Shown here in pieces: positions 6,264 through 14,538 of a stretch of DNA of 64,000 nt. Both the position numbers and the translations under genes were made by a program. Source of the DNA: PVC group bacterium (GTDB lineage: Bacteria > Verrucomicrobiota > Kiritimatiellia > CAIKKV01). The stretch is taken from positions 1-64,000 of the forward strand of contig CAMDGM010000007.1 of the NCBI GenBank assembly GCA_945898015.1, written 5' to 3'. Position 1 is the first letter of the stretch; every line of letters begins with the position of its first letter. The notes beneath the pieces are model-generated. The model ran no database searches, was not told where the DNA came from, and saw only the letters and a list, made by a program, of their open reading frames with translations.

Positions 6264-9094
6264 GCGACTCTCACTTTCCCATCATTCCAGTCCAGTTCAG
6301 GCTCAGTGACAACCACAACTGAGGGGGCGCCGATCAACGAACGCGTCTCATCGATTTGCGGTGTTTGCGGTGTTTCAGAGGGCACTTTCGGAAGACTTTT
6401 AATATAATCTCCACATAAGGAGTTTACCGGAAACGGCTTTTCAATCACCGCAAACACCGCAGATTCGGGCGGTTGAAGTGTATAAATCAGCATTTTCGTG
6501 TGGTTATCCCTCTCCTGGCCGATTTTGAATACACGCTCCAGATGGGGCCATAACTTAGCCATTCGTTTTGAAAGCGTTTTTGGCGAAAGTTTACCCATAA
6601 AGGATGGGTCCACTCGAGTGATAGCACCCACCAATTCCGCCGCAGTGCCTTTGAACGGCCCGATGTGGACGAGTTCCAGTAAGGCGGCCCCGATATTATC
6701 ATTTTCGATGCTGAACATCCCCTTGTCGGCCTCGGCCGCCATCAGAGCCATGACCACTTCAGCACCACGCCCAACTGCACGCCCGATCCTGACCGCCATC
6801 TGGGCGAAGTCGGGGTGGCGCTTATTTAATCCCCCAGGAACCGGCTCCTCATCCGCCAACGCACGTGACAAGGCGTAGGTGATATAGGAGAGCCCTGCAT
6901 CGCGCTTCTGAACGATTTCATCTGACAGAGTCGTTTCTGCAGTGTTACCTTTTCGACGGTCCAAGCGGACAACCAACAGGCGATCCGCGAGGCCAGCATC
7001 AGATGCGAATGACGGATTCGCCGACGTCACGCAAATCCACGCCCGCGCCTTGAGCACCACATTGTCGGAGTCGGTGTAAAGTTTCCGCTTTTCACGTGAG
7101 CCGCCAGTCGAGGCGATCGCCAAGGCATCGGGAAACCATTCGACTTTGGTATCGGCGTTATCGGCGCAGGACAAACCACCCACGTTCACACCAGACCAAA
7201 AATCATCTTCTTTGTCTTTAAGAACCGCGTTGATCCGGTCCGGAATTCCGAAGAGTTCAAACACTCCTCGAATCAAACGAGTCTTCCCGCTGCCCACATC
7301 CCCAGAGATCACAAGTGGAGGTTTGGTCCGCTGGTTGGTCGGAAGGCTCATCGTCCAGATATCGAACAGATCACGCCCGTGAGGGGCGGACGTTGACATA
7401 TCGCGGAATAGCCTGCAGCCCTCAAAGGGATCCACGGGGTCGGTCAGGTTCCACGGTGCCAGCGTCGCGCCGCAAGGAAACAAGACCCCATCGACCCCGT
7501 TATCCACCATTGTGACCCCCCCGGCAGAGACACGCGCCATATGGCCGGGCCCGGAGGATAGGTAGATCACCCCCGGCCTAGCTGCCCAAAAAGTTGAGGG
7601 CTCAATTGCCGTAGCACGCTCTGACAATCCCTCGGTCTCAACTGCGGACTGTATGAAACTAAAGGTCCGGTCGGCGCGGTTGATCCCAAGACAGTCCGAT
7701 AACCAGGCCTGAAAGGAATCACTCTGCACCGGCAGAAGCAGCTTCCGCGCCGCATCAAAATACATGACGCTAGCAAAGTCCGGATGGTCTACATGAAAAT
7801 AGAATCGGCCCCGCCCATGGAGCCATTCCAAAACGGCCTCGGCAATCTGTTGACTTCGTTCCGGTGCCGATAACTTCGGGATTTGTGCGATCGTCCAGAG
7901 CTTGGAACGAATGTCAGCATTCGCAGCAGGCACAGCTGAGGGCAACACTTTCCCCGCCTTTTCCAGATGGTTACTGAAGAACGGCCGGCTACAATAAGGC
8001 TTCCCCGGCTCAAAACAAAACGCCACATCGCCTTCGATGGAATCGACCTTCCCCGGGTGTTCGAAGCCGGGGAGTTTTACGCGCGCATTGTCCGAAATAT
8101 TCTCGCCGCCATGCTCAGGCGCAATCACCGCTGAGAATTCGGACTCCATCTGGGCCCGAATGGTCGCTTTGATAGCCACTACCAATTCCGGCCAGTCCTT
8201 TTCCAACGTCTGATATATCTTGCGCCGCGTGGCCGAGTTGACGTGGTCGTAAAAGCCCTTCCGTACTGCGTCCTGCGCCAGCGCTTTCGATTCGACTCCC
8301 GCTGTTTTGCAAGCCGCGCAGAAACGGAGCATCCATGCACAATAAACCTCAGCCACGGTCCCTTTCAAAGGCTCGGCCGCGGCCAAGATTTCCCGCAACT
8401 GCTCGACGCCATCGCGAACGAGAATGTCGTCCATACCGGCCTTCTCGTAGTGCGTCCCGTTGAAATGCGCCGGCAGGACCAGCACTTTAACGCAGCAGCC
8501 TTTCAACACGGCGGCGGCGTTGAACCGATGGGCGGCCAGCGCGATGTTCACGTTGATGGCGGCGTCGCTATCCAGGACGAACGTCACCTCCCGGCCCGCC
8601 TTTAAATAGGGGCCCAGATCCGGATGGATGGCCCCAGTGGCCGATTCCAGGCCTCCAAAAACGCCGGTCAGGCCAAACGTCGAGATGCCGGCCAGCGTCG
8701 CGGAGAGCGCCTTCTTCTCCCCCTCCGTGATCGTGATAGGCGAGCCACCCAGAGCCGCCTGGTGGGCCACCTTGGGGATGAAGACATGGGTCCCCCCAGC
8801 CAGCGGCGACAGATATTTGGCGTCGTTATCGCCCATCCGGATCGAGCGCTGGAGCTTCAGTCGAACGAACGGCTTGCCGTCCGGCGTCAACATCGCCATG
8901 CCCGTTGCAGGATCTCGAAACGGGATCGCATAGGCCTCCGGCATGCCGGCGGGACAAAAGCCCAGGATCTCACCGCATCCCGTAGCCGGCACCATGTGGA
9001 ATCCGGCGTCCACCGCCGCCTCCGGTGATATTCCTGATCGACGCAAATCTTCGACCGCCCAAGCGGCCGGTATTTTTGGGGTAGCGGGGCTCAC
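6260..9094 (-). CDS. Primase-helicase fusion (Toprim/DUF3854-like plus D5-like SF3 ATPase)
   Basis: A 944-residue replication protein. The start is taken as the GTG at 9092-9094, which overlaps the upstream stop as GTGA. A 46-residue upstream extension lies within the preceding gene and is rejected. The N-terminal part has a Toprim-like pair, ITEGEKKALSA near residue 119 and FVLDSDA near 171, as in DUF3854 primase-like domains. The C-terminal half has a Walker A, SGDVGSGKT near 596, a DN-containing Walker B region (CADNADTKV) near 641, and an arginine-rich sensor segment (DRLLVVRLDRR) near 700. Together these are typical of phage and plasmid helicase-primases. It would open the origin, prime synthesis and hand over to the coupled polymerase downstream. 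No zinc-ribbon motif was seen at the N-terminus. Confidence 0.85.
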   Translation of the reverse strand: MSPATPKIPAAWAVEDLRRSGISPEAAVDAGFHMVPATGCGEILGFCPAGMPEAYAIPFRDPATGMAMLTPDGKPFVRLKLQRSIRMGDNDAKYLSPLAGGTHVFIPKVAHQAALGGSPITITEGEKKALSATLAGISTFGLTGVFGGLESATGAIHPDLGPYLKAGREVTFVLDSDAAINVNIALAAHRFNAAAVLKGCCVKVLVLPAHFNGTHYEKAGMDDILVRDGVEQLREILAAAEPLKGTVAEVYCAWMLRFCAACKTAGVESKALAQDAVRKGFYDHVNSATRRKIYQTLEKDWPELVVAIKATIRAQMESEFSAVIAPEHGGENISDNARVKLPGFEHPGKVDSIEGDVAFCFEPGKPYCSRPFFSNHLEKAGKVLPSAVPAANADIRSKLWTIAQIPKLSAPERSQQIAEAVLEWLHGRGRFYFHVDHPDFASVMYFDAARKLLLPVQSDSFQAWLSDCLGINRADRTFSFIQSAVETEGLSERATAIEPSTFWAARPGVIYLSSGPGHMARVSAGGVTMVDNGVDGVLFPCGATLAPWNLTDPVDPFEGCRLFRDMSTSAPHGRDLFDIWTMSLPTNQRTKPPLVISGDVGSGKTRLIRGVFELFGIPDRINAVLKDKEDDFWSGVNVGGLSCADNADTKVEWFPDALAIASTGGSREKRKLYTDSDNVVLKARAWICVTSANPSFASDAGLADRLLVVRLDRRKGNTAETTLSDEIVQKRDAGLSYITYALSRALADEEPVPGGLNKRHPDFAQMAVRIGRAVGRGAEVVMALMAAEADKGMFSIENDNIGAALLELVHIGPFKGTAAELVGAITRVDPSFMGKLSPKTLSKRMAKLWPHLERVFKIGQERDNHTKMLIYTLQPPESAVFAVIEKPFPVNSLCGDYIKSLPKVPSETPQTPQIDETRSLIGAPSVVVVTEPELDWNDGKVRVA

Positions 9095-9387
9095 GCCGCC
9101 ACCCCTGTCCGGCTGATATCCATGAGTTCCGCGAGACGGTAACGTCGCGCACCCCGAATCATGACGGGATGAAGTTGCCTGTCCTGAACCATGCGGAAAA
9201 TCGTAAACCGGCTGACACCCAGCGCCTTGCATGTCTGGCGCTGAGTTAGCAGTAGTGGCTCGACCGCATCCTCCTGATGAGTGTTGCCACTCAACACCAA
9301 CCTGATCCGCTTCTTTTGCTCATCCGTCAGTTCCGCATCGCTCGCCAACGCCGCCTCATACACCATCTGAAAACCTGACTTCTTCAT
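9091..9387 (-). CDS. Excisionase-like helix-turn-helix protein
   Basis: A 98-residue protein with a C-terminal HTH_17/MerR-type winged helix: LLLTQRQTCKALGVSRFTIF, then a wing with RGARRYR. This is the usual architecture of excisionases and small regulators on integrative elements. The ATG at 9385-9387 is used because the previous small frame ends there in an ATGA overlap, and its own stop overlaps the GTG of the primase-helicase gene. It probably acts both on the attachment site (directing excision) and on the promoter of the replication operon it opens. Which of the two is not decided by sequence. Confidence 0.8.
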   Translation of the reverse strand: MKKSGFQMVYEAALASDAELTDEQKKRIRLVLSGNTHQEDAVEPLLLTQRQTCKALGVSRFTIFRMVQDRQLHPVMIRGARRYRLAELMDISRTGVAA

Positions 9388-9581
9388 CTCGACTGCCCTC
9401 GCTTTTCCCCGGTGCTCAGTGGCTCCGTGGGTTTGGCTGTGTCCCAAGTATCTGGCACACCGGTGGTGACACCTTGTGCATCACCATCAAGTATACCGAA
9501 TTCCGCGAGGTTGATCCCGGACTGCCAGATTCTGGAAACTTGCTGTCCGGTCCCGGTATTACGCACAAACGAAATCACCAT
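9384..9581 (-). CDS. Possible small coupled gene ahead of the excisionase (65 residues)
   Basis: An ATG at 9579-9581 opens a 65-codon frame whose TGA overlaps the ATG of the HTH gene (ATGA at 9384-9387), the same junction type as the other genes of this operon. That spacing is the main support. The product is polar, with no motif recognised, and no ribosome site is evident. It may instead be leader sequence. An opposite-strand frame of similar size (9412-9603) is no better. Confidence 0.3.
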   Translation of the reverse strand: MVISFVRNTGTGQQVSRIWQSGINLAEFGILDGDAQGVTTGVPDTWDTAKPTEPLSTGEKRGQSR

Positions 9582-9726
9582 GTCGTGTATTGGGATCCAT
9601 TAGATCACAATGGCAAGAGAACGTCCCGGCGTGGTAGATGCTGGAAAATCACGGTCCGTTCACGAAGAAAAACAGAGAGCCGTGATCGACGTCACGGTGT
9701 CGCAGCGGGGACTGGTCGGAGACGTA
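9582..9726. promoter_or_regulatory. Upstream control region of the replication operon
   Basis: This stretch lies between the end of the 342-residue gene and the start of the small frame. It contains a dyad, CGTGA-6-TCACG (9681-9696), that could be an operator for the HTH protein or part of a weak terminator. No clear -35/-10 pair was found. If the 65-residue frame is not real, the gene-free region extends from 9388 to 9726. Confidence 0.3.
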
Positions 9727-10755
9727 CTAGCTCTTGAGCCGTTCTTCAAGACGACTGACTCTCCCGCGCACGATTTTGCGACGATTCTCGGGGTCGTCGG
9801 AGCGGGTAACCCACGGGTGGAGATCAATCAGTTCGTCCCAGAGTTTGTTGCCTGATAGGCCGGCGCTGACAAGCTTGCAGTAATCTTGGAGCAGGGATGC
9901 ATCATCCGGACTGTCGTTGGTCGGGCGGTCTTGTTTCGCGAGCCGTTGCGGGACCGTGTCATACGCAATATCGACCCTGTGCTGCAGGAACTTGAAGACG
10001 TCGCCCGGCAAGTCGTCGCGCCAGTTAAACTCCATGTAGTTGGGCACCATGATGCAGACATTGTCTGCTCTGCGTGAGAGCTGGACAGGTCGTGGAATCG
10101 GCACGAACCGACCTGTAACACCCAAGAGGCAGTACCTCATGCATAATACTGCAAGCTCGTGGTCAGGCGTGTCGAGGGCGGTGGATGTGCTCGGGTCGTC
10201 GAGGAACGGCGCCTTCCGTATGACAAACTGGGACATGAACCGTTTGCGCAGATTAGAGACGTCATTCTTGAAATCCGAACGCTTCGCTAACTGCTCCGCG
10301 TAAAGATCCATCTTCTTAAAGAACCGGCTTTCAGGCGCCCAGCTCTGGGGAGCGTCCCTAATGAAACGCGGGAAATGGATGAGCTCTCCAGCGCGGATTA
10401 TGATCGACGAAATCCTCGGTAGTACAATTACTTTGGCGTGCACAGCAGCAGGGGGCTCTTGAACTGGAGGAAAAATGCTGTGGAAGTAACGGGTCGCGAC
10501 ATCGGCGAACGCTACGGGAGCCCGCCCTGCAAAGGTCTTCTCCAGCTTGTCCAGTACCGGGGCGTCCTTTCCCCTTTCCACCAGCCGCACATAGAGCTGC
10601 TCGGCCTTGGTTAGTGGTTTGCCCCTCTTTTTCAGGGCGTCGGCGCGTTTCAAGGCATCATGAATAGCCTTGCGGTATGCCAGTAGCGTCAGCACCATGA
10701 CCCCGGCTGCGTCGCCAACTCTTTGATAATCCTTGAGCGTCCAAACCTTTTTCAT
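9727..10755 (-). CDS. Unidentified protein coupled to the integrase (342 residues)
   Basis: The start ATG overlaps the integrase stop (ATGA at 10752-10755), so it is the second gene of an integrase operon. The N-terminus is a basic helical region with LLAYRKAIHDALKRAD. The middle is mixed and contains an RISSIIIRAGELIHFPR segment. The end is strongly basic (RRKIVRGRVSRLEERLKS). There is no nuclease, methylase or HTH motif I can name. Its coupling suggests it is made together with integrase and may assist recombination, immunity or element maintenance; this is an inference from position. Base composition is plain and less GC-skewed than the host genes to the right. Confidence 0.65.
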   Translation of the reverse strand: MKKVWTLKDYQRVGDAAGVMVLTLLAYRKAIHDALKRADALKKRGKPLTKAEQLYVRLVERGKDAPVLDKLEKTFAGRAPVAFADVATRYFHSIFPPVQEPPAAVHAKVIVLPRISSIIIRAGELIHFPRFIRDAPQSWAPESRFFKKMDLYAEQLAKRSDFKNDVSNLRKRFMSQFVIRKAPFLDDPSTSTALDTPDHELAVLCMRYCLLGVTGRFVPIPRPVQLSRRADNVCIMVPNYMEFNWRDDLPGDVFKFLQHRVDIAYDTVPQRLAKQDRPTNDSPDDASLLQDYCKLVSAGLSGNKLWDELIDLHPWVTRSDDPENRRKIVRGRVSRLEERLKS

Positions 10756-12005
10756 GACGCCTGCTTCCCCCGTGGTGATTTCCTGCCCTTCCCCTTGCAG
10801 GCCTTCACCGGTTCACTTGTCGCCAGAGACACATCGGGCAGGGCCATGATGGCCTTCGCTTTCTCGGCATCGCCCGCATGGCTGTAAAGCCGGGTCATGG
10901 CCGGGGATCCATGGCCGACCATCTCCATGATGGCGACTTGTGGGACGTTGTTGGCTGCACATAGCGACACGAAGCTGTGCCGCAGCGAATGAAAGCCCGC
11001 TCTGGCAATAGATCGGCGACGGTGTTCGTCATCGGAGGCTTCCGTTGTCGCAATCCCGCACCCTTTGAAAAAGGCGTTTATGTTCTTGCTCGTGGTTGAG
11101 CGATCCTTCCGGTACGCGACCGCCTCGTCCGGGAAAAGGTACGGTCCGGAAGACTTGTCTTTTAGTTCTTCGAGCATTGCCAGCAGAACGGTGTGGATAG
11201 GGAAGCGAATGGCCTTCTTGTTGCGGCGGGTTTTCAGGGGCACTCGCTCGATGATCCCGTTCTTCAGATCCAACTCATCCCATTTCAGGGTGCAAACATC
11301 TCCCAGGCGCATCCCCGTGTAGATGCCCACCGCAATCATATAGCGGAGGGCGCCGGTGGCCTTGGAACAGATCGTACACAGTTCGTCCGGCGTCAACGGT
11401 CGCCGGCTCTCCTGGTTTTTCTGCATCCGGGGTATGTCAGCCCAAGGGTTGAGGGTTAAACCGCCGGCCGTCTTCAGCACGTTGAAGCAACTTTTCAGGA
11501 ATGTGAGATGCGCGTTGTAGGTTGATGGGGTGATGTTGGCCGCCCATAAATGTGATACGTAGTTTTCAGCCATCTGGGGAGATATCTCGTGAAGATGCGT
11601 GACCTTGGGCTGAGTTGTCCCCATCCAGCTGGCAAAACGATCCCATGCTACCCGGTAGTTATCCATCGTTGCCGGGGTGGGGTTCTTCTTCCGCGGGTTG
11701 AGCTCCCAAGACTTCCATGCTTCACTCAACGCCGTCTTCGCCGTCAACCCTTGGAGGAGACGGGCGGCGATCTCCTGTCGTTTCTTGTCCTGCTTCTGCT
11801 GCGGCAGTGTCGCAAGGTGAGCAAAGACCTCGTCCATCAGACTGTCCACGGTGGTGGTCCCTTTGGCCTGAGCCATAGACCGGACCAAGGCCTTCTCCGC
11901 CTCGGATTTCTTTATTTCCTTCGTGCTGACGCGGTGGACCTTACCATCCAGCTGGAACCGGACAAACCAGTAGGGGCTGTTAGGCCTTTTGTAGAGGGTG
12001 GACAT
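10752..12005 (-). CDS. int: Tyrosine recombinase (site-specific integrase)
   Basis: A 417-residue phage-type integrase. The ATG at 12003-12005 has a GGAGG ribosome site 7 bases upstream; the longer in-frame extension is rejected. The N-terminal arm-binding segment is YKRPNSPYWFVRF. A SAM-like core-binding domain lies around residues 95-190. The catalytic domain has the box I Arg in GIYTGMRLGD near 230, the H-x-x-R in HSLRHSF near 338, and a late GHGSP followed by the nucleophile Tyr in RLYSHAG near 373. The gene lies 142 bases from the 3' end of tRNA-Arg, the classic position for an enzyme that integrates into that tRNA gene. It should cut and rejoin attP with the tRNA 3' end. It is followed by a coupled gene of unknown role. 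Confidence 0.93.
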   Translation of the reverse strand: MSTLYKRPNSPYWFVRFQLDGKVHRVSTKEIKKSEAEKALVRSMAQAKGTTTVDSLMDEVFAHLATLPQQKQDKKRQEIAARLLQGLTAKTALSEAWKSWELNPRKKNPTPATMDNYRVAWDRFASWMGTTQPKVTHLHEISPQMAENYVSHLWAANITPSTYNAHLTFLKSCFNVLKTAGGLTLNPWADIPRMQKNQESRRPLTPDELCTICSKATGALRYMIAVGIYTGMRLGDVCTLKWDELDLKNGIIERVPLKTRRNKKAIRFPIHTVLLAMLEELKDKSSGPYLFPDEAVAYRKDRSTTSKNINAFFKGCGIATTEASDDEHRRRSIARAGFHSLRHSFVSLCAANNVPQVAIMEMVGHGSPAMTRLYSHAGDAEKAKAIMALPDVSLATSEPVKACKGKGRKSPRGKQAS

Positions 12006-12147
12006 CGACAACCTCCCGTGACTGTGCTCAATGTTGCAGCGGGAGTCTAGCATCAGAATTTTAAAAATAACAGCACAAAAGTGGGCACACTTTTCAATTT
12101 CGGAGAGGGCAAAACACGGTCAACCTCGAAGAAACACTTGATTTAAT

Positions 12148-12224
12148 TGGCGCACCTGGCAGGGCTCGAACCTGCAACCCTCAGATTCGAAGTCTGATGC
12201 TCTGTCCAATTGCGCTACAGGTGC
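12148..12224 (-). tRNA. tRNA-Arg (anticodon UCG), probable attachment site of the element
   Basis: The minus strand folds as a standard cloverleaf. The acceptor GCACCTG pairs with CAGGTGC, the discriminator is G, and CCA is encoded. The anticodon stem TCAGA/TCTGA encloses loop CTTCGAA, giving anticodon TCG at 12188-12190, which reads CGA/CGG-type Arg codons. The T arm has GGTTCGAGCC. Its 3' end faces the integrase, as expected for a tRNA used as attB. A TTGACA lies on the minus strand upstream (12258-12263 in plus coordinates), but the matching -10 box is ambiguous. Confidence 0.95.
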
Positions 12225-12373
12225 GATGGGTTATAGTCTCTCCGCTTCCACCGGGTTTGTCAAGGAAGCCCCTTGATTCCACCAAAAAAGCGGACAAGAC
12301 CCTATTGGACAAAAAACCCGCTTTTCAGTACTCTTCGGACTCATCAACAACACCCTGACCTGGAGGATCAACC

Positions 12374-14344
12374 ATGGCCCGATGGATTCCCTTTCCCGCG
12401 TATTACGACGACATGCCCATCGACCTCTCGTTTGTCTTCAAAAACGAAAAGCCCGCCGGCCGGCATGGATTCCTGAAGATCAACAAGGACCACTTCGTGT
12501 TCGAAGACGGCGCTCCGGGCCGCTTCTGGGGTGTCAACTTCAACGGCGGCGCCTGCTTCCCGGAATTCGGCTACAGCGAAAAAATCGCCCGGCGCCTGGC
12601 GAAAACGGGCTGCAATATCGTGCGTTTCCACCAGCTGGATTCCGAGTGGAACACCCCCAACATCTTTTCGTTCAGCAAGGGCGAACGGATTGGCCACACC
12701 CTGCAGCTCCATCCCGAAAGCATGAAGCGGCTGGACTACCTGGTCCACTGCCTGAAACAGGAAGGCCTCTACTGCTACCTCGACATGCTGACCTACCGCA
12801 ATTTCAAGTCCGGTGACGACGTTGAAAACCCCTTCGAGCTGGGCGACTCGGCCGACCCCTATTGCTACTACAACCGCAAGCTGATCGAGCTCCAGAAGCA
12901 ATTCTTCCGCGACATCTGGAACCACGTCAACCCCTACACCGGCCTGGCCTACAAGGACGACCCCGTCTTCGTCCTCACCGAAATCATCAACGAACGCGAC
13001 TTCTTCTCCCGCGGGAAGCTCAAAGTCGAACCCTATGTCGGCGAATTCCGCGCCCTGTTGGGCGACTGGTGCAAGAAAAACGGCATCGCCTATGACGCCG
13101 CCGGCTGCGACGTCAACGAAAACAGCGAACCCCTCGTGCGGTTCAAGATGCTCGTGCAGGAGAATTACTACAACGAAATGCGCACCTGCCTGCGCGAACT
13201 GGGCGTCAAGATCCCGATCGCCGGCACCAACTGGCTGATCAACGGCGCCGTCACGAAGTCGAACCTGGTCAACGACTTCATGGACAGCCACACCTACTAT
13301 TACGACTGGCGCTGGGGCGAGACCATCAAGTCCTGCATGAACAAGGCCATCACGCAGTCGCCCGTGTTCGGCATGGAGAATATGACCGGCCTGCGCGCGC
13401 TCGACCGGCCCCTGTTCGTCTCCGAATGGGATATGCCCTGGCCCAACGAATTCCGCGCCGAAAGCCCCATCCTGTTCGCCGCCGTCGGCGCCCTGCAAGG
13501 CTGGGACGGCTGGGCCATCCACACCTATGCCTACGGCGCGCGCCTGGAGACCATGGCCATCCTGGGCAAGGAAGTCTCCTCCAACAGCATCGGCGGCGTC
13601 CCCTACCGCGAAGGCATTTTCAGCACCTGGAACGACCCCGCCAAGTACGGCCTGTTCTATCATGCCGCCCTGATCGCCCGGCGCGGCGATGTCGCCGAAT
13701 CCCAAAACGCCGTCGCCGTCCTGATCAAGGACCTGACGAAGGGCGCGCCGCCAGCCGTGCGCGTGGCGTGCGAACAGTGCAAGATTGGCGTCCAGTTCGA
13801 GGGCCAGAAGGATACCGCCCGGAAGGTCGTCGCCGAAACCGAGACGGTCGTGAACGAGACAGCCGGCGAAGTACGGTCCGATACGGGAGAGCTCTACCGG
13901 TCCTGGACAAAGAACTACGGCACCATCGACTCCCCTCGGTCGGCCTGCGTGTACGGGTTCCTCCAGAAGAACGGCGAAATTGCCCTCTCTCGACTGAGCG
14001 TCACCGGGCGCACCGATTTCGCGGTCATCGCGCTCTCGTCGCTGACCGATGCACCCATCGAAAAATCGGACAACCTGCTGTTGACGGCTGTGGGTCGAGC
14101 CCGAAACACGGATGCCCAATTCGAAGGCGAAAAGATGACCGACTACGGCAAGCCGCCGATTCTGGTCGAAGTGATCGAGGCGGTCATCTCCATCAAAACG
14201 GAACGGGCCACCCTGAAGGTGTGGGCAGTCAACGCCGAAGGGTTTTTCGTGGGAGCGGTACCCAGTCGCTACCAGGACGGCACGCTCCACTTCACACTCG
14301 GTGAAACCATGCCAAGCCCATACTATCTGATCCAGGCGGAGTAA
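12374..14344 (+). CDS. GH5-like (cellulase superfamily) glycoside hydrolase, cytoplasmic
   Basis: A 656-residue protein with a TIM-barrel glycosidase core in the first 400 residues. Visible markers are RFWGVNFNGG near residue 50, TGCNIVRFHQLDSEW near 80, a proton-donor candidate in LTEIINERDF near 200, and a nucleophile candidate in LFVSEWDMPW near 355. The C-terminal 200 residues look like a beta-sandwich domain, as in many clan A enzymes. No signal peptide is present, so it should act on an imported oligosaccharide. The start has GGAGG 8 bases upstream. The gene sits alone between two tRNA genes. The substrate cannot be told from sequence. A large open frame on the opposite strand is a composition artefact. 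Confidence 0.8.
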   Translation: MARWIPFPAYYDDMPIDLSFVFKNEKPAGRHGFLKINKDHFVFEDGAPGRFWGVNFNGGACFPEFGYSEKIARRLAKTGCNIVRFHQLDSEWNTPNIFSFSKGERIGHTLQLHPESMKRLDYLVHCLKQEGLYCYLDMLTYRNFKSGDDVENPFELGDSADPYCYYNRKLIELQKQFFRDIWNHVNPYTGLAYKDDPVFVLTEIINERDFFSRGKLKVEPYVGEFRALLGDWCKKNGIAYDAAGCDVNENSEPLVRFKMLVQENYYNEMRTCLRELGVKIPIAGTNWLINGAVTKSNLVNDFMDSHTYYYDWRWGETIKSCMNKAITQSPVFGMENMTGLRALDRPLFVSEWDMPWPNEFRAESPILFAAVGALQGWDGWAIHTYAYGARLETMAILGKEVSSNSIGGVPYREGIFSTWNDPAKYGLFYHAALIARRGDVAESQNAVAVLIKDLTKGAPPAVRVACEQCKIGVQFEGQKDTARKVVAETETVVNETAGEVRSDTGELYRSWTKNYGTIDSPRSACVYGFLQKNGEIALSRLSVTGRTDFAVIALSSLTDAPIEKSDNLLLTAVGRARNTDAQFEGEKMTDYGKPPILVEVIEAVISIKTERATLKVWAVNAEGFFVGAVPSRYQDGTLHFTLGETMPSPYYLIQAE

Positions 14345-14391
14345 ACGCCCGGAGTAACGGAGTACCGGAGTAAACGCCCGGCAAAAAACTA

Positions 14392-14420
14392 TTGCGTCCG
14401 GGATTCCTCTTTTGTATATT
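14392..14420 (+). promoter_or_regulatory. Promoter of tRNA-Phe
   Basis: TTGCGT at 14392-14397 and TATATT at 14415-14420 are separated by 17 bp. The predicted start is near 14427, about 12 bases before the mature tRNA. The -10 box is the same hexamer as in the proposed ATPase promoter. Confidence 0.6.
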
Positions 14421-14438
14421 AACCCCTCTTAATTCAGG

Positions 14439-14514
<76 letters not shown>

Positions 14515-14538
14515 TTCTTTAGCGCACGATGATGCCGA

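Larger units (their letters stand above)
1790..12053. mobile_element. Integrative element with its own replication module (PolA, primase-helicase, integrase)
   Basis: A block of minus-strand genes runs from a tyrosine integrase next to tRNA-Arg to two unknown genes near 1790. It has an excisionase-like HTH protein, a primase-helicase, a family A DNA polymerase and several orphan genes, many joined by ATGA or GTGA overlaps. There are no recognisable capsid, terminase, tail, relaxase or type IV secretion genes. The right edge is set by the integrase and the 3' end of tRNA-Arg. The left edge is not proven: no copy of the tRNA 3' end was found by eye on the left, so the stated start is simply the last element-like gene. 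The element may continue past the window's left end. It could be a defective prophage, a phage satellite or a self-replicating integrative element. Confidence 0.7.

Noticed and set aside
9610-9855. 81-codon plus-strand frame across the end of the 342-residue gene
   Set aside because: More than half lies opposite a better-supported gene; no ribosome site and no motif.
12368-14290. 640-codon open frame on the minus strand across the GH5-like gene
   Set aside because: It mirrors the codon pattern of the plus-strand gene, has a Val/Gly/Asp-rich non-protein composition, and no ribosome site. The plus strand encodes a recognisable enzyme.
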